Source: Narthecium ossifragum (taxonomy: Eukaryota > Streptophyta > Magnoliopsida > Dioscoreales > Nartheciaceae). Taken from it: a stretch of DNA of 64,000 bases. The stretch covers positions 17,650,094 through 17,714,093 of the forward strand of contig OY986967.1 in assembly GCA_963920575.1 (NCBI GenBank). Direction: 5' to 3'. Below, one piece after another: positions 33,028 to 43,559 of the stretch. The number at the start of each line of letters is the position of its first letter. Within the stretch, counting starts at the first letter, position 1. The translations under genes were made by a program, and so were the position numbers. A model generated the notes under the pieces. The model worked only from the letters and a program-made list of their open reading frames with translations. It was not told where the DNA came from and made no database searches.

Positions 33028-33446
33028 CTAGAAAACAGGACAAAAGTTACCTCGAGAAGGGAACAAGTGTGGATACTCCAGCCGCATGCGCGCCTCGCGC
33101 TCCCAGGTCATCTCCTCGACGCCTCTGTGCCTCCACAGTACCTTGACCAAGGGAATCGTCTTGCCTCGCAAAATCTGATCCCTCCGGTCAAGTACTCGAA
33201 CTAGCTGCTCAACTAACGTCGTGCCTGCCTCAAGCTCGATGTCGTCCACTCTGATGACATGCGATGGGTCGGGGTGGTACTTCCTCCGCATCGACACGTG
33301 AAAAGTCGGGTGCACAGCTGACATGTGTTGAGGAAGGTCCAAGTGGTAGGCTACATCGCCGACCCTCTCTAGGATCTCAAACGGTCCGACGAACCTCGGA
33401 GCCAACTTGCCCCTGCTGCCAAACCTGACAGACCCTCTGTACGGTG
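33028..33446 (-). pseudogene. Chromovirus integrase C-terminus with chromodomain
   Basis: The frame reads APRFVGPFEILERVGDVAY, HLDLPQHMSAVHPTFHVS, then LVRVLDRRDQILRGKTIPL, VKVLWRHRGVEEMTWERE and a YPHLF end. This is the well-known end of plant chromovirus (Tekay/Del-type) integrases; the last part is the chromodomain that targets heterochromatin. The fragment has no stops over about 125 codons, but everything upstream is missing. Confidence 0.88.
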
Positions 33447-33448
33447 CT

Positions 33449-34036
33449 GCCGCGAGGAACTTGATTGCAAATATGATAGCTAATTCTCAGCAATTTAGCA
33501 CTAGGCTTGATCCATTATCAAAACATATTAATGAGATAAATGTTTTATTCCTTGAACAATAGATTGCGAATCTAACTCCTCTTGTTCGTCAATTGGTTGT
33601 AGGTAATATGTAAACAACGAAGGCTTGTGGAATTTGTTTAGTGGTAGGACATCAAACCGATATGTGCCCAACTCTTCAAGATGATCTTATTGAACAAGTG
33701 AATGCAGCTGGTAATTTCTCTATAAAACCGTAAAAAAAATATGATCCCTACTCGAAGACATAATACTGGATGGAGGGATCACCCTAATTTCAGCTATGGG
33801 AATCCGCAAGCAAATCAGTCCGTGGCTCAAAACCGACTAAGTGGCCAGCAATATCAACAATATAGGCAGCCATACCCTCCAAGACAACAACCAATTCCAA
33901 CTAATTCTGGTATGTCTTTAGAAGATATTATTAAATCTTTTGCCACTAATACTTTGCAATTCCAACAGGAAACGAGGGCCAGTATTCAAGGTTTGGACCA
34001 TCAGATGGGCCAGATGGCGACCGCAATCAGCAAGCT
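33449..34036 (+). repeat. 589-bp duplication of Athila gag flanking the chromovirus
   Basis: The segment at 30097-30685 (starting GCCGCGAGGAACTTGATTGC, ending ATCAGCAAGCT) is repeated at 33449-34036 with about 2-3% differences. The chromovirus fragment lies between the two copies. This is far longer than a target duplication. It points to recombination between two Athila copies, one of which held the chromovirus. Confidence 0.92.
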
Positions 34037-34400
34037 AGAGGCCCAAAATTCAGGAAAATTGCCCTCTTAAATAGTGGTAAATCCAAGAGAAAATGCAAGT
34101 GCAATCATTTTGAGAAGTGATAAAGAAATTGAGATTCCAGTGAAGGAAACGCCTGCATCGTCGGAGAAAGAAGAGGAAGCAAAACATTGTTACGGACAAG
34201 GATACCCTTGATGACGAGGATGTACCTAAGCGTAAGTTTGCACCTCTTTCTGATTATAAACATGTACCTCCTTTTCCTCAGGCTTTAGCAGGATCTAAAA
34301 GAGAGGAGCAGAATAAAGATTTATATGAAACTTTTCGCCGATGCGAGATAAATATTCCATTTTTAGATGCTATTAAAAAAGTATCTCGTTATGATAAATT
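34037..34400 (+). pseudogene. Athila gag C-terminal region
   Basis: It continues from the second gag copy and contains VNPRENASAIILRSDKE and, in another frame, DVPKRKFAPLSDYKH and DLYETFRRCEINIPFLDAI. These are the conserved gag end and linker to protease in Athila elements. There are several frame changes. Confidence 0.75.
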
Positions 34401-34401
34401 A

Positions 34402-34973
34402 TTGAAAGAACTGTGCACAATTATGAGAAAACATAAACTTAAAGGATGTGAGAAGGTAAGAGTAGGTGAGAATGTTTCTGCAGTTATTCAAAACAAAATC
34501 CCTGCAAAGTGCAAAGATCCATGTATGTTTACTATCCCCTATACAATTGGTAATACTAAATTTGAAAGGGCCATGATAGATTTAGGAGCTTCTATCAATG
34601 TCATGCCATATTCTTTATATGCTTTTTTGAAACTTGGACCTTTGAATGAAACTGGTGTTATGATTCAATTGACTGACAGATCTAATGCCTATCTAAAGAT
34701 GTGGTTGAGGATATTCTTGTGCAAGTTAATGATTTAGTTTTCCCTGCTGATTTTTATGTGCTTGATATGGAGAATGGTGATCATACTACTCCTATTTTGT
34801 TGGGAAGACCTTTCTTAAAAACATCCAAGACTAATATAGATGTTCATAGTGGCACACTTACCATGAAATTTGAAGGTGAAACTGTTAAGTTTAATATTTA
34901 TGATGCCATGAAATATCCTGCTGATGATGGTCTTGTGTATTCAATTGATGTGATTGATTATTTATCACAATAA
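34402..34973 (+). pseudogene. Athila protease region
   Basis: KKVSRYDKLLKELCT leads into VRVGENVSAVIQNKIPAKC, then MIDLGASINVMPYSLY, in which DLGA is the protease active-site motif normal for Athila. The text LVFPADFYVLDMENGDHT and ILLGRPFLKTSKTNIDVHSG ends it. Two overlapping frames (34402-34737 and 34701-34973) show one small shift near 34700. Confidence 0.85.
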
Positions 34974-35136
34974 GTTTTTGAACTTGATGGCAAAGATGAA
35001 TTGGAAGTTGCCATTAGTAAGTCTCTTGAGAAAGAAAATGAGGAGTTATCATTGAGTAATAATTTGCAGGAAACTGTTGTAACACGTCTCTTATACTCCA
35101 TTATCTATTTCTAATGAGAGATGTTTACCTTTTGTT

Positions 35137-36224
35137 TTGCAAGCATCTATTCCAGATCTGAAACCTCTTCCTAGTCACCTCAAATATGCGTTCCTTGGAG
35201 ATGGAGGAGTGTTACCAGTGATCATCTCCAATAACCTTAGTGTACCACAAGAAGAAAAGCTTGTGCAGGTTCTTAAGAAGCATAAGACAGCTATTGGTTG
35301 GACAATTGCCGACATCAAGGGAATCAACCAGAGTACATGCATGCATCGTATCTTGTTTGAAGAGGAAGCAAAACCTTGCCCGCAATCACAAAGAAGGTTG
35401 AACCCGTCCATGATGGATGTAGTAAAGAAGGAGGTCCTCAAACTTCTTGAAGTTGGAGTGATTTATCCTATTTCAGATAGCACTTTGGTTAGCCCAGTTC
35501 AAGTGGTACCTAAAAAGACTGGAATAACGGTGGTGAAAAATAAAAAAGATGAGTTAGTACCCACCAGTGTTCAGAATGGGTGGAGGGTTTGTTTAGATTA
35601 TAGAAAATTAAATGCTATAACCCGCAAGAACTACTTTCCTTTACCTTTTATTGATCAGATGCTTGAAAGGCTAGCTTGTCATTCTTATTATTGCTTTCTT
35701 GATGGTTATTCATGTTATTTTCATATTGCAATTGCCCCTGAAGATCAAGAAAAGACGACGTTCAAATGCCGATTTGGAACTTTTGCATATCATCGCATGT
35801 CCTTTGGCCATTGCAACGCCCCAACCACTTTCCAAAGGTATATGATTACTATATTTTCAGATTTTATTGAACATATCATAGAAGTCTTTATGGATGATCA
35901 GTTTACGGAGACTCCTTTGACAATTGTTTACATAACCTTACACTTGTTCTTCAAAGATGCATAGAAACTAGCATTGTGTTAAATTCTGAGAAATGTCATT
36001 TCATGGTTGAGCAAGGTATAGTTTTGGGTCATGTAATTTCATCCATAGGAATTGAGGTAGATAAAGCTAAAGTTGATGTTATTCAATCTTTACCTTATGC
36101 CACTAGTGTGCGAGAAGTTTATTCTTTTCTTGGACATGCAGGTTTTTACAGAAGATTTATCAAGGACTTCTCCAAAATAACACTACAACTATGCAAGTTA
36201 TTACGAAAAGATACGATTTTTTGA
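35137..36224 (+). pseudogene. Athila reverse transcriptase
   Basis: Frame 35137-35964 has LKPLPSHLKYAFLGD, GWTIADIKGINQSTCMHRI, VCLDYRKLNAITRKNYFPLP, FLDGYSCYFHIAIAPEDQEK and TFAYHRMSFGHCNAPTTF. It reaches the catalytic FMDD in EVFMDDQFT at about 35890. A frame change at about 35900 leads to 35976-36224 (GIEVDKAKVDVIQSL, GFYRRFIKDFSK). This is a nearly complete RT with one frameshift right after the catalytic box. Confidence 0.88.
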
Positions 36225-36225
36225 G

Positions 36226-36720
36226 TTCGATGAGGCATGTAAAAAGGTGTTTGATAAGCTGAAGGAGTTGTTAACTTCTACCCTAGTTATCCACCCCCCT
36301 TACTGGAACGTTCCCTTCGAGATAATGTGCGACGTAAGTGATTACGTAGTGGGCGCTGTCTTGGGCGAAAAGATTGGAAAAACGTCTCATGCAATTTATT
36401 ATGCTTTAAAGAGTTTGGATGATACTCAGAGAAATTATACTACCACTGAAAAAGAACTTTTAGCTGTGGTTTTTGCTTTAGAAAAGTTTCGTTCTTCTTA
36501 GCTTGGTACTAAAGTCATTGTTTATTCTGATCATGCAGCTCTTCGTTATTTAATGACGAAGAAAGAGGCCAAACCAAGGTTAATAAGATGGATACTTCTC
36601 TTGAGTGAGTTTGATTTGGAGATAAAAGGTAAAAGAGAGACAGAAAATCGGGCTGCCGATCATTTGAGCCGTCTAGTGCATGTGGATGATGAACTTCAAC
36701 TACATGAAACATTTCTGACG
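36226..36720 (+). pseudogene. Athila RNase H
   Basis: 36247-36501 has CDVSDYVVGAVLGEKIGK and NYTTTEKELLAVVFALEKF. After a TAG at 36499 it continues with [37 protein letters not shown] and [10 protein letters not shown]. The catalytic D, E and D are recognisable (CDVSD, EKELLAV, SDHAAL). Confidence 0.85.
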
Positions 36721-36725
36721 AGCAA

Positions 36726-38003
36726 TTGTTCTCCGCAATTGTGACATTACCTTGGTATGTGAATATTGTTAATTATTTGGTTACTAGTATATTACCTCTT
36801 TATTTATCTAAAGTTCAAAGAGATCAGATCAAAAGTGATATCAAATACTATGTGTCGGATGACTCATATTTATGGAAGCATTGTGCAGATCAAGTAATAA
36901 GAAGGTGCGTTTCTGAAAATGAAACTATTTCTATACTCAACTTTTGTCATTCTTATGCTTGTGGAGGTCACTTTGGAGCCAAGAGAACGACGAGAAAAGT
37001 GTTAGAATGTGGTTTCTATTGGCATTCTCTCTTTCGAGATTCATATTTTATTTATAAGTCATGCAACAATTGTCAAAAGACAGCTAATATATCCAAAGGA
37101 ATGAGATGCCACAAACCCCCATATTATTTTGCGAAATTTTTAATATTTGGGGCATCGATTTCATGGGTCCGTTCCCTACATCTTTTGGTTATGTTTATAT
37201 TTTGCTTGCTGTGGATTATTTCTCAAAGTGGGTAGAAGCTAAAGGTACTAGGACTAATGATTCTAAAGTTGTTGCATATTTTATCAAGTCTATCATCTTA
37301 TTCAGGTTTGGAATTCCAAGAGCTCAAATAAATGATCGAGTCACTCACTTTTGCAACCGAACAGTGGAGGCTTTACTAAGGAAGTACCATGTGACCCACA
37401 AGGTGTCAACCGCCTATCATCCGCAAACTAGTGGGCAAGCGGAAGTGTCAAATCGAGAAATCAAGTCAATCCTTGCAAAGACGATCAATCCAAATAGAAA
37501 TAATTAGAGTTTGTGTTTGGATGATACTTTATGGGCGTATAGTACTCATACAAGACACCCATTGGTATATCACCTTATCGTTTGGTGTTTGGGAAACCAT
37601 GCCACCTTCCAGTTGAGTTAAAACACAAGGTTTGTTTGTCTATCAAAAGCTTCAACATGAAGATGGATGAAAGTGGAGAACAATGAAAGTTACAAATACA
37701 AGAATTAGAGGCAATTCGCAATGATGCATATGAGAGTGCGAGGATTTACAAGGAAAAGACACAAGCTTTTCATGACAAGATGATTTCAAGAAAAGAGTTT
37801 ACAGTTGGTCAAAAAGTCCTTCTCTACCAATCACGCTTGCGTTTGTTTCCAGGTAAGTTGCGTTCTTGTTGGATTGGTCCTTTTATCGTTACTAATATTT
37901 TTTCTCATGGTGCAGTTGAAATTCAAAGTTTAGCTACTTCCAAAATATTTACGGTGAATGTCCATAGACTTAAACCTTTCTATGAAGGAATTCAAACATA
38001 AAA
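36726..38003 (+). pseudogene. Athila integrase
   Basis: The HHCC zinc-binding part is at 36946-37090 (CHSYACGGHFGAKRTT and CNNCQKT). The core starts [18 protein letters not shown] at 37147. The second aspartate is in [13 protein letters not shown] (37330) and the glutamate in [11 protein letters not shown] stop follows at 37505 (a TAG where the family continues). The frame is then picked up at 37700-38001 with [17 protein letters not shown] and [16 protein letters not shown], the usual integrase tail. At least two frame changes occur (about 37106 and 37505). Confidence 0.85.
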
Positions 38004-39125
38004 TGTGGACAAATTGGAACTTGAGGATCCGATTTATACTGATTGAAGAAGGACGCATGAAGTCGAGCCAATGACAATAAACAAAGGCGCTGTTTGGGAG
38101 GCAACCCAAGGGAAGTTCGTTCCTTTCTATTTTTATTTTCGCAATTATATTTTAGTTAGTTTTACCTTTTCTTTGCAATTCACCTTACATTGGGGACAAT
38201 GTTGGATTCAAATGTGGGGGAGGAGATCTAGGTTGCATTTGCCATGAGTAAGAATTAATTAAGCTTGACATGTTCATAACATGATTGAATGAGTAATCTT
38301 GCGACTTGGAATTAATTAGTTGAGTTATTTTCCTTAAGATTATAGTGACTAAATTAGTAGACAAAAGCTGGTGAGATCTTAAGCCTTTAGACTGACACAT
38401 TCATATCAGTCTCATTATTTTCTTTCATGACAAATATTCTTTCATGGATTTGTTTCTCTAGAACTTGCTTTGATTCTATTTGAGGCTACATTGACACATG
38501 CATACATGAATATGATTAAGGCCATCTTTCTTATAAGCTACGTAAGCCAAATAGCCTACCTTATAATTAATTTTTCCTTTTGCTAAACCACTTTGAGCTT
38601 TATTGACTTCATTGTTAACCCACATTATAAGTTTTAAACTTGAAAAATAATGTCGTTACCCAAGCCATAGAACTAGTGGAGCATTGTTCATCATTATGAT
38701 ATGTATGGGTATGCAAGTTGTAAATGTGGGGGTGTTTGGAATTGTGGTATGGTTATGATTGGTGAAATGGAGAATGTTTTCAGTCTCAATCCATGAGTAT
38801 GTTGTTTCTGAAAAAAAAAAGAAAAAAGAAAGAAAAAGGAATGAAAAGAAATGAAAAGAAGAAGAAAAAAATGGAGGAAACTGTTTCTCTTCTGACAAAA
38901 CATGTTTATAAATCCTCCTAATACTCCAATAAAGGGGTATGTTTATGTATAATTTTTACAAAAGTGGTAGTTTTTGCAAAAGATTGCTCCCTGCTGCAAT
39001 TAAAAGAAATTCTTTTGAACAATCTTTTTGCCAATGCAGGAATTTTACATGGTTTGAGTATTTTGTTGTGAAATTGAAGAAAGTTGTTGAATGGTGTGAT
39101 CGGTTATACATATCTAGTTGATGCA
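38004..39125 (+). other. Athila noncoding 3' region, first part
   Basis: After pol comes GCGCTGTTTGGGAGGCAACC at 38087, a word conserved at this place in Athila-like elements. Then comes TGGGGACAATGTTGGATTC followed by a GTGGGGGAGG tract (38191-38225), polypurine in character. AT-rich sequence with no ORF follows to the insertion of the - strand element. The region resumes at 47475. Confidence 0.6.
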
Positions 39126-39721
39126 TTTCGGCCAGCAAACACCTTCTTATAGGTGTATTCCCGGAATTAGGGTTTTGGGTTGAGTTGGACCTCAAGTGCG
39201 ACTCGGATTTCCTAGTTTAAGTCTGACAGCCTTTTCCAGTCGCGACTGGGTTCAATCCGTCCGGAATTCGAAAATGTGCTCAACATAAAAGATGTAGATT
39301 AGGAAGTGTTCTGTCCTGTCCCTAAGATTTGACATTATTTGAATTATATGGAATATTTGACGAATATTCTCCTGAGCGTCGACAGACCAGTCTCCCAGCA
39401 TCTATTTATCTTCATATTCTTGAAAACTGCTATTAATCTGTCCCGAATCTCGCGAAGTGTTCAACATGAAAGTTGTTCATCTTGAAGTCTTCTATAAGTC
39501 CTCCAAATTTCAGGAATTTATGATTTATCTGGAGAATTGGGTGAATTCTTTTCAAACTGACAGCGGAGCAGCGTAATTTCCACATATTAGTCCATTTCTG
39601 TATTTTCTAACTTGAATCTTCATTAAACCTGAAATCAATTAACAAACTATCAAATACAAATACTCTCGGGCTAACAAATGTAAATTAAGGGGTTTAAGTA
39701 TGAATATTTAGTGACTCATCA
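39126..39721 (-). repeat. 3' LTR of the non-autonomous element, truncated
   Basis: It matches 46880-47474 over 595 bp. The U3 start TGATGAGTCAC is at 39721 on the - strand. Sequence stops at TTTCGGCC (39126), although the 5' LTR continues a further 845 bp, so the R and U5 parts are missing. A GTTGGGGGGTG polypurine tract lies just inside it (39722-39735). Confidence 0.9.
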
Positions 39722-40262
39722 CACCCCCCAACTTACACTTTGCTAGTCCCCGAGCAAAGAAAATATATAAGAAAAACAATAAATCTAACTAGCCACTTTC
39801 GTAGGTCTCACGGTTGCACTTAGCATGTCCAACAAGTCTTTAAACCCCTGGGTTACCCCAGTGGAGGAGTTATAGTCTCTTGAGAGTTTTCAGGGATGAC
39901 ACCCACAAACATCAATACATTCCCTTGAATATATCATTAGAAATCAATTGTCATATTCATCAACTCTAATGCATGAAATAGAAATCATATCCATGAATAT
40001 GCCCTTCAAGTCATAGTCTCATAAAAACATAGTAAATCAAAACATGTCATAACATATTTCCAACACTTCAACATATTTAATCATGATTAAAAATAACTTT
40101 AACACTCCTGTGTGTGAATGGGGTTTCACATGCTTCAGAGTATCAATTATATCTAAACACTTCAACTATTCAAGATCACAATCCTATCCAAGCACATATT
40201 TTCCACTTATCACATATCAATCTCTGCTTTTATTTATTTTTCTTTTCTTTTCTTTTTCTGTA

Positions 40263-40515
40263 GGAATTTCAACTGTTTTACGCGAACAACACACCTTGTT
40301 AGGCACATTGCCCGGTTACTAAGTATGAAACCCTTATTTTTTTCTCTTCTTTTTTTTTCAGGAAATTCAACCGTTTTACGCGAACACCACGCTGGTTAGG
40401 CACACTGCCCGATTGCTAAGTTGAAAATCCATTTTTTTCTCCGGGAAATTTAACCGTTTTACGCGAACACCATGCTGGTCAAGCACACTGCCCGGTTACT
40501 AAGTTGAAAGTCCCT
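40263..40515. repeat. Three tandem units around TTTTACGCGAACA
   Basis: Unit starts are near 40263, 40361 and 40444, spaced 98 and 83 bp. Each has the words TTTTACGCGAACA and TTAGGCACA/CAAGCACA, then TGCCC followed by GATTGCTAAGT or GGTTACTAAGT. Between units lie T-rich spacers. They lie in the noncoding 3' part of the non-autonomous element. Confidence 0.8.
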
Positions 40516-41280
40516 TTTTTCCGCATACTCAGATAATTGCATGTGTTCATGTATTTTCTGACATAAAATTGTAAACCTATCTCAGTATCATGTTTAGAAT
40601 CTAATATCAACTCCTTAACATGTGGAAGTGAACATGTGCATTAGGATATGCCAAGCTATTCTTAGATCATGGTAAAAGTGTTAAAGTATAGAAATAATAT
40701 CATGCATAGCAAAAATTTACTATTTCTTATATGACATACAAGTCTCAGAATAATTCATAACATAAATTTCTAAAACATGCACTTTTGTCAAATCATATCA
40801 TAATTTCATTCTTTCGACATAATTCAAGTGATGTATAATATTTGGTTACCCTAGAAAAAATATGAGCATGAAATTTTTTAATGCTACCCCCAAACTTAAA
40901 TGTAATTGTCCCCAATTACACTAAGTCATAAAAATAAATAATAAAAAAAATAAATGGTAGAGATAACCATAATGAATGCCTCAAAAATAGATTTCTCTCT
41001 CTTCCAATTTTAGCTTAGGCACGGCCATCATTGAATAAATATTTCCTTCCCCACCAAAACTTGTCACAGGAATATATACCTTTCCAAAAAGATCAAATAT
41101 AACAAATAAAAGTCCAAAAAGGTATTAGAATCATAGAAAATTTTGGCAAAGTCTCCTTTATAATAGCATGATATATCAACCTTGTACAAGCATTCAATCC
41201 ACAAAAATTAAATTATAGACATGAAAATATTAAAATACAGGAAATTATCCATGCTCAACACCAAAAGTATTCAGCATCCA

Positions 41281-42050
41281 TAATATCATCCTAATTGAAG
41301 ATCGGGACCGTCCGATCGGAAATTGAAGCTATGGAACACCTGGATCGTGTCCAGGCAACCATCGGACGGCTGGAAGCTCGCCGGAGGTGATCAACGGTGA
41401 AACGACTTCGTCGGAGGACGGGAAGGGTATAGGAAGCATCGTGGAAGCCTAAGGAACTCATCTATGTAGTTTGATTGTGGAATTGAGGCTTTCAGGTGGG
41501 AGATCAGAGATGGCCGGCGCGGAGAGGTTGATTGTCGGAATTGGATTCCGCTGATCGAGGCTCCAATCAAGGACGGTACCGATTGAGAAAGGATCCTGGA
41601 AGGCCAAGGAAGTGTTATATGGGGTTTGATTGAAGAATGAGGCTTCCAGGCTGCGGATAGGAGGTGGTCAGAGAGGTTGAGACCGTCGGAGGTGAAGCGG
41701 ACGATTCAGCCATCAAGGAATGGTTTTGATGGTGGCGGAAGCTCCGTGGTGGTGGAATGAAGCTTTTTGAGGTGTTTGGGAGCAATGGCCGGCCGTGGAT
41801 GAAGGTGTCGACGATGGTCGAGGGCCTCGCCGGCGTCGGAGGAGACGGTTTCGAAGGAAGAGGAGGACGGAGTTCAAGAGGTAGAAGGTTGGTGGAGGTT
41901 ATGGTACTGGTTTGGAGGGATGAGGGCGGCCGGAGAGACGGTGATGGGCAGTGGGTGGTGACGGCTCGGGGACGAGCCGATCGAGCCGGGACGATGAGGA
42001 ACAGTGGGGGAGGAGAGATAAAATCCAGTGCAAAATAAGTAAAAATTGGA
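41281..42050. repeat. GC-rich segment with about 154-bp repeated units
   Basis: The words GTTTGATTGTGGAATTGAGG (41469) and GTTTGATTGAAGAATGAGG (41623) recur with matching flanks (GGAAG-CAAGGAA before; AGGTGG, TCAGAG and GAGAGGTTGA after). The composition is clearly GC-richer than the rest of this AT-rich element, which fits a captured gene fragment or an expanded local repeat. Confidence 0.6.
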
Positions 42051-42201
42051 AGAAGGTGGAGAAAAATTCCAGGAAAATATGGGGAAAATCGTAAAAATTA
42101 AATAAAATTCTAAAAAGCTAAGGAAAATTCCTAAAAACTGGGTTGCCTCCCAGAAAGCGCGTAAGTTTTCGTCTTTCACTAGACGTGCCGAAAAGGTGCA
42201 A

Positions 42202-43500
42202 TTATAGCATGAAACCGTCAATCCGATGACATCGATCACACCACTTAGAATAAATTCCACCATATAATGCTTGAAACCAAACCCAGCCCCACAATAAGTT
42301 CAGTATTTGATGATGTAGGCCAATAAGTTCTTTCCTCCCCACACGTGAACTAGAGACTCCACCCTCTATGAATGGCAACCTATCAACATGTTTCATCTTA
42401 TAACCCGGTCTACGGTATGTGTCCCTCATAATGTTGGAACCCGGAAGTGAACATGGACGGGATTTCGATCTCAGAATGGGTGTAGGCAATGACGATGGTG
42501 CAAATATAGATAAAGGAGGAGGTGGTGGCTCAAGTTTAGAATATACTGACACATCTATGCAAAAGTGTATGTCAACATAATAAACACGAACTTGTCCAGG
42601 ATCTAAATCAGGTGCAAGAGTAAGAGATAACGGTGGAAGGGGCTCAACCACCCAAGAAATAATTTCAGGCAAGATGTGTGGTTTGATATCATCTTTCGAT
42701 TGTGCAGTGTTCTGATTAACATCATCATCAGATTCAGAAGCATAAGTATTCAAAATATTAGACATAATGTCATTCTTTAATTCAACATCATCATCCTCAG
42801 AATCATAATCATCCCAAATTATAGGCAATCTATCATCATGCAATTTAAGATCATAATCATCATCTTCAGAATCATACTCATCCCAAATTATAGGCAACCT
42901 ATCATCATGCAGTTTTGCATCATTACCAGCATTGTCAGAATCATATTCTTCCAGAGTTTTAGACAATCTTTCATTGTGCAATTTAAGATCATAATCATCA
43001 TCATCATCAGAGTCATAAGCCCTCGAAATTGCAGACAATCTATCAATCATTATAACATGAGACTTATCATCAAAGCAGCCAATCAAACTATCAACACGGA
43101 AGCATTCATTCTCACGCTCAGGCAAACATGTAGTCTTAAAGATGTTCAGTTTAACATGCATATGGCCAAAAGAGACATCCATGACACCAGTTCGACAGTT
43201 GATATTCGCATTTGCTGTAGCCAAAAAGAGACGTCCTAAGATGACAGGCACGGTTTTTTTACAGTGAACAGCGGGTTCTATATCCAAGACGACAAAGTCG
43301 ACAGGGAAAAAGAAGTTGTCCACTTTCACTAAAACATCTTCTACAATGCCTCTAGGAGTCCTAATGGATCTATCAGCCAATTGTAGACTGATCGGTGTCG
43401 GTTTGAGCTCTTCCATCCCAAACTCCTAATAAAGGTAGTAGAACAAAATGTTAACACTGGCTCCTAGGTCGAGAAGGGCACCATCAATCTGGTAGTCTCC
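42202..43500 (-). CDS. Protease-like region with acidic repeat tail
   Basis: Just upstream of the methionine at 43416 the frame reads ALLDLGASVNILFY, the DLGA protease motif, after a frame break near 43430. The open frame 43416-42202 (404 residues) has LADRSIRTPRGIVEDVLVK, VILGRLFLATANANINCRTG and VSFGHMHVKLNIF, the protease-fold end common to Athila. It then has an acidic tandem repeat (42714-43017), a proline-rich stretch (EPPPPPLSIFAPSSLP) and a tail, HVDRLPFIEGGVSSS. No reverse transcriptase follows. The long open frame without stops suggests recent or ongoing constraint. Its tail is not a domain I recognise. Confidence 0.8.
42714..43017 (-). repeat. Acidic tandem repeat in the protease ORF
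   Basis: Four to five units of about 22-25 residues start at residue 134 of the 404-residue frame. Each begins YDSD/E-D-rich, followed by KLHDDRLPIIWD-like text. Units are YDSDDDDDYDLKLHNERL, YDSDNAGNDAKLHDDRL, YDSEDDDYDLKLHDDRL, YDSEDDDVELKNDIM and YASESDDDVNQN. Units two and three share the same following peptide LPIIWD. Confidence 0.88.
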
Positions 43501-43559
43501 TAGGCAACAGGGTATGGTAGGGGTACCAGGGTCCTTTAATTTGGGTGGCGTGTCATGTT

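Larger units (their letters stand above)
30686..33446 (-). mobile_element. Truncated chromovirus (Ty3/gypsy) fragment
   Basis: On the - strand, integrase C-terminal and chromodomain coding (33446-33028) leads to a PPT-like stretch and then a 2.27-kb 3' LTR (32951-30686). The rest of the element (5' LTR, gag, most of pol) is missing. The target site can be read: AAGCT lies at 30681-30685 and the same word precedes AGAGG at 34032 in the duplicated gag. The junction at 33446-33449 shares the letters GCTGCCGCG with gag, hinting at recombination. Confidence 0.85.
39722..42201 (-). other. Noncoding 3' part of the non-autonomous element
   Basis: It begins (- strand) after the ORF with a GCGCTTTCTGGGAGGCAACC word (at 42139-42160 on the + strand), shared with the Athila host. 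The stretch then has a GC-rich repeated segment (41281-42050), AT-rich sequence, a TTGGGGACAATTACATTTAA word with a GGGGG tract (40884-40917), and three 80-100-bp tandem units (40263-40515). No long ORF on the element's strand; one + strand ORF at 41757-42038 is an antisense shadow of GC-rich repeat. Confidence 0.7.

Noticed and set aside
42838..43239. + strand 133-codon ORF rich in isoleucine
   Set aside because: Shadow of the acidic repeat in the - strand protease frame; GAT/GAC-rich codons give ATC/GTC runs in reverse.
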